Origin: Nitrospirota bacterium
GTDB taxonomy: Bacteria > Nitrospirota > JACRHJ01
Reading direction: 5' to 3'
DNA length: 11,652 bases
Assembly (NCBI GenBank): GCA_021815285.1
Contig: JAKAHE010000050.1
Location: forward strand, 1-11,652
A model generated the notes under the pieces. The model saw only the letters and a list, made by a program, of their open reading frames with translations. It was not told the origin of the DNA and did no database searches. This document shows, piece by piece, positions 6,936 through 11,652 of this stretch (positions are counted from its first letter, which is position 1; every line of letters starts with the position of its first letter). The translations under genes and the position numbers were made by a program.

Positions 6936-8375
6936 CTATAGAAACCACATCGTCAGTTCGTCGTTCATGGCGCTGCTCTCGTAAGGCAGGCTGTCTATGT
7001 TCAGGACTCGCTCCGTCTCTTTGTCCGCGATGTCCGGAGTCTTGAACTCAAGCTGTGGAAGGGCGGTATAGATTACCGTGCCGGGCAGCGGGTTTCCGTC
7101 CACGTCCGTCTCGTAAGCCGCGTGCCGGATTTCCTCGGCGGTGCCCTGGTGCGCGTCCTCGAAGAGGCCCAGGTGCCGCTGCCGGAAATAGACCTGTATC
7201 TTCGCCGTTATGTCGCGCATCTTGGCGAGCGCGAACGACGCGACCCAGGGTGTGCCGGTGCTTGTTACCTCGTCCTCGTGCCAGTTGATGTTGTTCTTCA
7301 GTCCCAGTTCGAGAGAGAGGATGTCTGTGGCGACGCCGTTTATCTCGCACAGGCCGTTCCTGCCCTGGACTATGACGCCGGAGTTTACATCGACCGGAAG
7401 CCAGGGATATGCGTCTATCCCGTTAGCGGCTGTCCAGGCCTGAGCTCCAGTTCCGCGCGTCACGGTGAGGTCGGTCAGGTACGGGTTGGTCGGTCCGGCA
7501 CCGGCATTTAGGGCCTTGTTGGTGACGATAAGTTTCGTCTCGGTGTTCGTGCCGTCGGAGAGGTTGAAGCGCGCGCCTATGTCGAACTTCCTGCCGTCCT
7601 GCACCGTTACCGTTACGGAGATTGCGCTCGCCACATCTGCGGCAAGCTCGTCCGTACCGCATTTTATCTCCCTTTGATAGCCGCCGCCGAAGGTGGCCGA
7701 CACGTCGTCGTTGCCGGTGATTTTATATCCGGTAATGTCGTCCACGGCGCACCCGGCATAGACGATTACGGAGTGGCCTTCCTTACGCCAAATGCTGTAG
7801 CTCAGCTCATTGTCCGCGAACGCATATCCGACAGCCGCGGGGATTATAGCGCCGCCTGCGGGAGCGGCGGAGAACGCGCTGTCCACGGTAATCACGCCCC
7901 CCGCTACCTGGAGAATCTTGCGAAGCTCGTAGTGCGTCCCTATCTGGACGAGCACGGGCTGGCCAGCCGCGAAGTTCGCGGGCGTCCCCGGCTCGAACGT
8001 GGTCGCGGTGGGCGCGGGAACGGCCTGGACGGTATCCGCCGCGCGGCTTACATGCGGGTTGCAGAACAGGCCATCGAGGAGCTTCGATGGAACGGGAGCG
8101 GTACCGGCCGTCCCGGACGGCTTGACATAGAGCGGCACGGTGAACTTCCCGTGCGGGAGCCTGCCGGTTATCGGCCTCCTTTTCCCGCGCGAATTATGGA
8201 CTTCCTTGTTGTCGCGTTTCGCGTATTCCTGCTTGAAACTGACTGGGCCTATCGGATAGACAGCGTCCGTTCCGGCTGGCTCCGTCAACGCGCCGAAGGA
8301 AGCCTCCTGAACGACGAAAAGGATTTCCTCTCTTTCCAGCGCTATACGCTTCTGGTCGTAAAGTTTTAGCGTCAC
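6936..8375 (-). CDS. Major tail tube protein
   Basis: A 479-residue beta-rich protein. The start is GTG at 8375, supported by GGAGG (8383-8387) at good spacing. It lies between the tail terminator and the chaperone genes, where the tube subunit is expected. The N- and C-terminal parts (about 1-115 and 336-479) look like the tube fold. Two segments, about 125-185 (ending AAPAGGAIIPAAVGY) and about 255-335, have the form of small beta-barrel modules and make the protein longer than many siphophage tube subunits of about 150-350 residues. Such modules may decorate the outside of the tube. There is no contractile sheath gene, supporting a non-contractile tail. The tube role is positional plus composition; a decorated structural protein is the alternative. 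Confidence 0.72.
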   Translation of the reverse strand: MTLKLYDQKRIALEREEILFVVQEASFGALTEPAGTDAVYPIGPVSFKQEYAKRDNKEVHNSRGKRRPITGRLPHGKFTVPLYVKPSGTAGTAPVPSKLLDGLFCNPHVSRAADTVQAVPAPTATTFEPGTPANFAAGQPVLVQIGTHYELRKILQVAGGVITVDSAFSAAPAGGAIIPAAVGYAFADNELSYSIWRKEGHSVIVYAGCAVDDITGYKITGNDDVSATFGGGYQREIKCGTDELAADVASAISVTVTVQDGRKFDIGARFNLSDGTNTETKLIVTNKALNAGAGPTNPYLTDLTVTRGTGAQAWTAANGIDAYPWLPVDVNSGVIVQGRNGLCEINGVATDILSLELGLKNNINWHEDEVTSTGTPWVASFALAKMRDITAKIQVYFRQRHLGLFEDAHQGTAEEIRHAAYETDVDGNPLPGTVIYTALPQLEFKTPDIADKETERVLNIDSLPYESSAMNDELTMWFL

Positions 8376-8388
8376 TTGTTTACCTCCG

Positions 8389-8865
8389 TTATCTCGCCAA
8401 GAGATTAATTTCTCGTCTGACCTGAGCCTTGAGGACGGATGCGAACTTCGGATAATTTACGCCCTCGTCGTATCCGCTCTCGCCCGGCATGATCTGCTTG
8501 ACCAGGCCGCCGAGTCGCATGTTCCGCTGGATCGCTTGGTCTATCAGTTCCGTCAGCTGCGTAATATCCCTGAACCCCGGCTCCACGTCGGCATCGTCGT
8601 TCTGGTTGAAAATCAGCGTGTAAATCAGAAGCTCGTCCTTTGTCGCGGCCAGCATACCGGGCCTGGCCTCCGGGGTCTGTTCCGTCCTTGTAATCTGGAC
8701 AAGTGGGAACTCGTCGTCCGATATATGCGAGATGTGCCGGACGCCGAACTTCACGGTCAGGCTCCGGCCGCACTGCGCCTGACAGAATGCGGTAACGTCC
8801 GGGTCGGCCACGAGCGCGGCGGAGAGCGCGTCCAGGATGCTAAGGAAAGAGTTAGTTAAGGCCAT
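8389..8865 (-). CDS. Probable tail terminator protein
   Basis: A 158-residue protein whose ATG (8865) lies 14 bases inside the end of the preceding gene, so translation is coupled. The pattern is an N-terminal helix (FLSILDALSAALVADPDV), a mixed strand region (DEFPLVQITRTEQTPE, then ELLIYTLIFNQNDD) and a helix (RDITQLTELIDQAIQRN). This is like tail terminator proteins (lambda gpU / HK97 gp10-neighbour class) that stop tube growth and make the tail attachable to the head. Its position just before the tube gene fits. No catalytic motif is present. Confidence is moderate because these small proteins diverge strongly. Confidence 0.62.
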   Translation of the reverse strand: MALTNSFLSILDALSAALVADPDVTAFCQAQCGRSLTVKFGVRHISHISDDEFPLVQITRTEQTPEARPGMLAATKDELLIYTLIFNQNDDADVEPGFRDITQLTELIDQAIQRNMRLGGLVKQIMPGESGYDEGVNYPKFASVLKAQVRREINLLAR

Positions 8866-9328
8866 GCTTCTTCACCGCCTCATTCAACTCTTCTTCCGCG
8901 ATTCGCGGAGCGAGTCCGAGATATTCTCTTGCCGGGTCGGTCAGGAACGGGCGTTTGTTTCCGCGCCGACCGTAAGCCGCCGGGTTCTCTATCTCGCCGG
9001 CATATTTCGCGGAATCCCCTACGTATGCCTCGCCGGGGCCGACCGTGAACTTCCCGTACATCGAGCTTAGGGCGGCGCTGCCCGGCAGTATCATGTAAAG
9101 AGCGCGCCTGAGATGCCCGGTGCGCACGGGCACGGGATAGCCGCCGATGCCGGGATTGTGCTTGTCCTTCGGAGCGATGCGCGGGCCTGACAGATTCCCG
9201 AATGCCTTCCTGAAGACGTTCTTCGCGATCCTGCCGACGATGTTATTCGCCACCTCGACAGCAAGGTCTTTCCTAAGTCCGGTGAGCGCGCTCAGCGCCT
9301 CTTGCGCGTTGAACTCGATATAACTCAT
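8852..9328 (-). CDS. HK97 gp10-like tail completion / neck protein
   Basis: A 158-residue protein. The ATG at 9328 overlaps the upstream stop in an ATGA, and GGGGGA lies just before it. The motif VRTGHLRRAL (about residues 68-77), followed by a strand-rich part with KYAGEIENPAA and a Lys/Arg-rich stretch GRRGNKRPFLTDPARE, is typical of the HK97 gp10-like / minor tail protein Z family. This family completes the proximal end of the tail and joins it to the connector. The N-terminal helix (EALSALTGLRKDLAVEVANNI) and the C-terminal helix (RIAEEELNEAVKK) also fit the family length and shape. Confidence 0.8.
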   Translation of the reverse strand: MSYIEFNAQEALSALTGLRKDLAVEVANNIVGRIAKNVFRKAFGNLSGPRIAPKDKHNPGIGGYPVPVRTGHLRRALYMILPGSAALSSMYGKFTVGPGEAYVGDSAKYAGEIENPAAYGRRGNKRPFLTDPAREYLGLAPRIAEEELNEAVKKHGLN

Positions 9329-10149
9329 AAGTCCCCCGGATCAGGCCCCGGAAGCGGAGGGCTGCCGGGGCCGTACGGCCAGGGAAGGTCTCCATTGTCA
9401 GGCCCCGTGAGTGGGTTGACGGAGCCGTAGTCATCGGGAATGAACGACTGGCGTGGAAAATGACTCGACCCCGTGGAGCCGAAGGCGAAACACGACGGCC
9501 AGCCGGAAATCGACTCTATCCACTCACAGGCCTTGTCGTACTCCGCGAGCGCATCCTTCGCCGCCTGCTCCTCGGACAGACCTACACGGATATGCGCATC
9601 AGGCATCCCCTGCACTTCACGGATTACGCGCGCCTTGCGCGTCTGCCAAAGCTGCGCGACCGAAAGCTCGATTATCGCCTTGTTCACCGCCGCCATCTGA
9701 AGCTCGTCCGTCGTATCGAGGACAACGGCATCTCCGTATCGCGCCCGGAGCTCAAGCGATTTGTTCGCTACGACCTTCGCCACCATGCTCAGGAGGGACT
9801 GGTTGTCGCCGGGCTTGAAACCGAACATCGTCGGCGAGAAACCTCGGTCGATAACGTCCTGTATGAGGCTCGACTGGCCGACGGGCGCAGCAGTCGTCGG
9901 CGCGTCCACGGCGTAGATAAAGTTCCATTGATACGTCCCCGTAGAAACAACAAGCGAATACGCGCCGGGCAGGATGGGTGTGAAACTCAGAGAATAGACT
10001 CCCGGCTGACCTGCGATGGGCGTAATCGTTACGGTAACGGCGCTCGCGTCCCCGTCTATCAGGGCAAGGTTCTTGCTAAAGTCCGCATCTGCAAGCCCCG
10101 TGGGGGCTCCGTTGAAAACGTCCGTTATCGGCTGACCGGCGATATTCAT
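9325..10149 (-). CDS. Head-tail adaptor-like protein with N-terminal Ig-like domain
   Basis: A 274-residue protein in three parts. Residues about 1-82 are strand-rich and Ig-like (VTVTITPIAGQPGVYSLSF, then PGAYSLVVSTGTYQWNFIYAV). Residues about 90-215 are mostly helical (LIQDVIDRGFSPTMFGFKPG, then AAVNKAIIELSVAQLWQTRK and EEQAAKDALAEYDKACEWI), compatible with a gp6-like adaptor that stacks on the portal. Residues about 216-274 are Pro/Gly-rich with GPDxGDL twice (249-255 and 268-274). ATG 10149 has AGAGAGG upstream, and the stop overlaps the next start. It is the first neck gene after the intergenic hairpin. The adaptor role is inferred from position and from the helical core; a minor virion protein is the alternative. 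Confidence 0.5.
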   Translation of the reverse strand: MNIAGQPITDVFNGAPTGLADADFSKNLALIDGDASAVTVTITPIAGQPGVYSLSFTPILPGAYSLVVSTGTYQWNFIYAVDAPTTAAPVGQSSLIQDVIDRGFSPTMFGFKPGDNQSLLSMVAKVVANKSLELRARYGDAVVLDTTDELQMAAVNKAIIELSVAQLWQTRKARVIREVQGMPDAHIRVGLSEEQAAKDALAEYDKACEWIESISGWPSCFAFGSTGSSHFPRQSFIPDDYGSVNPLTGPDNGDLPWPYGPGSPPLPGPDPGDL

Positions 10150-10170
10150 ATGACCTCTCTTCTCCGTTCA

Positions 10171-10203
10171 CACCAACCGTCCGGAATTTCCGGACGGTTG
10201 GTG
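10171..10203. repeat. Perfect 16-nt inverted repeat between lysis and neck genes
   Basis: CACCAACCGTCCGGAA is followed after a single T by its exact reverse complement, filling most of the 65-base gap at 10150-10214. Neither strand has a T tract after the stem, so it is not a standard intrinsic terminator. On the minus strand it begins 11 bases after the preceding stop and ends about 21 bases before the next ATG, leaving that gene's ribosome binding site free. It may act as an RNA processing or 3'-end-protecting hairpin, or as a palindromic protein site. Confidence 0.85.
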
Positions 10204-10214
10204 AAAAGGGAGAG

Positions 10215-10529
10215 CTATTTCGCGGGCGCGCCGGTCGCCTCTATGATGTTGAGCAGGGCCTGCGCATACGTCTGCGCTTTCCCGGCTATGGCGCTTATGC
10301 CCGCGACTGTGGTGGAAGTCGCCGACATGCCGACCAGAGGCGCGAGCTTCGGCAGCAGCGCCTTGAGTTCGGGAGCTATCGCAACGATGTCCTTTGCGAC
10401 GGTCTCCATGCCGCTTTCGAACTTCGGAGCCTCGACCTTTATCTCGGTCCCGATCTTCTCGACCTCGGTTACCACCGCCTTTTCGAGGCTCTCCGCCTCA
10501 GCTATCAAATTACCCAAAAACGATCCCAT
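10215..10529 (-). CDS. Unrecognised 104-residue Ala-rich helical protein
   Basis: I do not recognise this protein. The first half is charged and helical (EAESLEKAVVTEVEKIGTE), the second half hydrophobic and Ala-rich (LKALLPKLAPLVGMS, then TTVAGISAIAGKAQTYAQ), perhaps amphipathic and able to meet a membrane, though no clear transmembrane helix stands out. ATG 10529 is two bases after the upstream TGA; the sequence GGAGG serving as its ribosome binding site lies inside the end of the preceding gene, so translation is coupled. It ends TAG at 10217-10215, just before the hairpin. Its membership of the lysis cluster suggests a lysis accessory or small virion protein, but nothing proves either. 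Confidence 0.6.
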   Translation of the reverse strand: MGSFLGNLIAEAESLEKAVVTEVEKIGTEIKVEAPKFESGMETVAKDIVAIAPELKALLPKLAPLVGMSATSTTVAGISAIAGKAQTYAQALLNIIEATGAPAK

Positions 10530-10530
10530 C

Positions 10531-10749
10531 TCATCCTCCTGTGAAATACCTCTTGACTGCTCTCCCCACCTTCCTCCAATAGGAAGGCTCGTCCCAGTCG
10601 CCTTTTCCGGACACCTTTACGAAAACGCCATCCGCTCCAACGTCGTCCTCGCCGTCTTTCTTCGGCTTACCCTTCAGGTCGAGCGAAATGCCTATATTCT
10701 CGCCCTCGATGCCGTCGGAGTCGTCGAGCTTCAAGTCCAGGCCGCCCAT
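10531..10749 (-). CDS. Unrecognised 72-residue charged protein
   Basis: A small soluble protein of unknown function: an acidic N-terminal half with short alternating strands (GLDLKLDDSD, ISLDLKGK), a Gly/Asp middle, and a basic, aromatic C-terminus (YWRKVGRAVKRYFTGG). No signal peptide or membrane segment is visible. ATG 10749 shares one base with the stop of the putative holin gene, and its own end overlaps the ribosome binding site of the next gene. It is therefore tightly built into the lysis cluster. The basic C-terminal helix could bind membrane or nucleic acid; this is a guess. Confidence 0.6.
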   Translation of the reverse strand: MGGLDLKLDDSDGIEGENIGISLDLKGKPKKDGEDDVGADGVFVKVSGKGDWDEPSYWRKVGRAVKRYFTGG

Positions 10750-11066
10750 CAGTGGCAGATTGTCAGTGCGGGGAGACAGCCAGTCAGGAATATGGCCAGA
10801 CCCGCTATTACCGCGAGCGCGCCCATCCAGCGCACAAACGAATATCCGCTTATGGATTTTTCCTTGTCATTCAGCCAGCCGAGCTCCTTGACGACCAGCT
10901 CAAGCGGGTCGTTATACTTCGCAAGCAGCCCGTATTTCGGGTTCTTGACAAACGACATCGCGCACGACAGCGCCGCGTACAGCACCGCGACGGTGGCAAC
11001 GAAGTAAATGTTGTGCGTGAGCGAATCCGGCAGTAAATGAAACACTATCCCGTTCAACAGATTCAT
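10749..11066 (-). CDS. Two-helix membrane protein, putative holin
   Basis: A 105-residue protein with two hydrophobic segments: about residues 20-40 (YFVATVAVLYAALSCAMSFV) and 81-101 (MGALAVIAGLAIFLTG onward), separated by a charged loop of about 40 residues (KNPKYGLLAKYNDPLELVVK and onward). It is encoded 12 bases after the lysozyme gene with a good GGAGG six bases before ATG 11066. Small two-helix proteins next to an endolysin are commonly holins that open the inner membrane at lysis. The second segment ends LTGC, a lipobox-like string. Holin function is inferred from topology and neighbours only. Confidence 0.65.
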   Translation of the reverse strand: MNLLNGIVFHLLPDSLTHNIYFVATVAVLYAALSCAMSFVKNPKYGLLAKYNDPLELVVKELGWLNDKEKSISGYSFVRWMGALAVIAGLAIFLTGCLPALTICH

Positions 11067-11078
11067 CCTTCTACCTCC

Positions 11079-11531
11079 TTACGTTAGCGGCTCGCGCGCC
11101 ACCTTTTCGATGTTCGAGAGCCTGTTCAACCAGCCCGGCAAAAACCGGGCCTCCTCCGGCATGCTCTTCGCTATCGTTTCATAGCGAAGCCTTCTGATGC
11201 CCATAAACGAATTACAGTCGCCGCGCGACTCGGCGAGCAGATGCCTTGCCGTTTCCTCGCCCATGTTCACGGCGGTATCGAATACCAGCAGGCACATCGG
11301 CCAGGAAAGCTTGTCGCAACCGGCGGGCATCCAGTAATCCTTCTCGTACTGATTCTTTGCCGCCGTCAGCGCGTCCTCCCTGGACATCGAAGCCATGCGC
11401 CTGACCAAATCCGGATAGTATTTCCCGGATATGCCGAAAATGGTCATGCCACCGGGGTCGCCTTTGAGGTTCGACTCGTAACCCTCCTCGCCCACGACAA
11501 CAGAAAACGACTTATTAAACTCCTCGCTCAA
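11079..11531 (-). CDS. GH108-type endolysin (N-acetylmuramidase-like lysozyme)
   Basis: A 150-residue peptidoglycan hydrolase of the phage lysozyme class GH108 with PG-binding_3-like C-terminus. The N-terminus holds GEEGY (14-18), aligning with the family's EGGY motif, so E15 is the likely catalytic acid; DPGGMTIFGIS (25-35) matches the family's DPGGxTxxGI. FDTAVNMG (84-91) and GWLNR (133-137) are further family hallmarks. There is no signal peptide, so release would need a holin. The start is TTG at 11531 with GGGGGA (11540-11545) about nine bases upstream; no ATG upstream is available and the conserved motif begins only 14 residues in, which supports this start. The upstream gene's stop overlaps the ribosome binding site. 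I am confident of the family by motifs, less so of the exact bond cut. Confidence 0.88.
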   Translation of the reverse strand: MSEEFNKSFSVVVGEEGYESNLKGDPGGMTIFGISGKYYPDLVRRMASMSREDALTAAKNQYEKDYWMPAGCDKLSWPMCLLVFDTAVNMGEETARHLLAESRGDCNSFMGIRRLRYETIAKSMPEEARFLPGWLNRLSNIEKVAREPLT

Positions 11532-11544
11532 AACTAAAATCCCC

Positions 11545-11652
11545 CTATCTCCTGGCTTCCTTAAGCCAGGTCCGGAAATCCGTCTTGACCTCTTCCAGCG
11601 CGTGCTGGAAATCCTTCTTCACGTCCTTGATAAACTCCTGCAAGTCAAAGAT
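11545..11652 (-). CDS. C-terminal end of a charged helical protein (partial)
   Basis: The only open minus frame entering from the right edge; it gives 35 residues ending at TAG 11547-11545. The sequence is a charged amphipathic helix (for example FIKDVKKDFQHALEEVK and TWLKEARR), perhaps coiled coil. The gene begins outside the window and cannot be identified. The stop lies 13 bases before the lysozyme TTG, so it is probably in the same transcript. A start inside the window (for example a TTG) cannot be excluded. Confidence 0.5.
   Translation of the reverse strand: MFDLQEFIKDVKKDFQHALEEVKTDFRTWLKEARR
11551..11570. repeat. 8-bp inverted repeat at end of the gene before the lysozyme
   Basis: CCTGGCTT (11551-11558), loop CCTT, AAGCCAGG (11563-11570) is a perfect stem within the last codons of the partial gene. 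There is no T tract downstream on the minus strand, so it is not a clear terminator. It may be chance or a small mRNA hairpin next to the lysozyme ribosome binding site. Confidence 0.5.

Noticed and set aside
6936..8375. Contractile sheath protein as identity of the 479-residue protein
   Set aside because: Its length would allow it, but a separate tube gene that normally follows a sheath is absent, and the next genes are the chaperone pair and tape measure as in siphophages.
9460..11007. Plus-strand open frame of 515 codons
   Set aside because: It lies opposite five well-supported minus-strand genes with coupled starts and stops; its Arg-rich, low-complexity product is typical of an antisense shadow in G+C-rich DNA.
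11133..11189. Two stem-loops (GCCCGG/CCGGGC at 11133-11150 and a 9-bp stem at 11166-11189)
   Set aside because: Both lie inside the lysozyme coding region, with codons that encode conserved family residues nearby; chance or mild mRNA structure explains them and no other signal accompanies them.
1..11652. CRISPR array, tRNA, integrase or attachment site
   Set aside because: I looked for short spaced direct repeats, cloverleaf-like sequence and recombinase motifs and saw none; the only repeats are within protein-coding sequence or are the palindromes listed.

Overview
This window is the tail-and-lysis part of a tailed phage or prophage of the siphovirus type (long non-contractile tail). Every convincing gene is on the minus strand, so transcription runs from base 11652 towards base 1. 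The DNA is G+C-rich and almost fully coding, with stops and starts often overlapping (TGATG, ATGA). No integrase, repressor, tRNA, capsid or terminase gene is visible, so lytic phage and prophage cannot be told apart. Host clues are weak. A palindromic repeat at about 3337-3389, translating as 'LPSPLVGEGGPEGWVR', resembles intergenic REP-like repeats that I know from proteobacterial and related bacterial chromosomes, which would fit a Gram-negative host. The Sec signal peptide on the last gene is also compatible with a bacterial host.

Layout in transcription order. (1) 11652-10215: the end of a charged helical protein, a GH108-type lysozyme with a TTG start, a two-helix membrane protein (putative holin) and two small unrecognised proteins. 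(2) A perfect 16-nt inverted repeat (10171-10203) separates this from the neck and tail genes. (3) 10149-8389: a probable head-tail adaptor with an Ig-like N-terminus, an HK97 gp10-like tail-completion protein and a probable tail terminator. (4) 8375-3404: the tail tube protein (GTG start), a tail assembly chaperone expressed as a short and a -1 frameshifted long form from a textbook A AAA AAC slippery site, an 800-residue tape measure protein and a probable distal tail protein. (5) 3336-1: an 833-residue hub-like protein with two apparently inserted carbohydrate-binding-like modules, then a fibre-like protein that carries a Sec signal peptide and 27-residue repeats and runs off the left edge.

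Together the genes supply a complete neck-to-tip tail. The adaptor, completion and terminator proteins join and cap the tube; the chaperone pair coats the tape measure while tube subunits polymerise; the distal tail, hub and fibre form the adsorption end. The lysozyme and probable holin release progeny. The lysis genes sit upstream of the neck genes rather than after the tail genes, which is one of the less usual features. I see no wholly new system here. The best leads are the signal peptide on the fibre-like protein, the repeat element that seems to supply a ribosome binding site, the A+T-rich module inserted in the hub, and the unrecognised small proteins of the lysis region.
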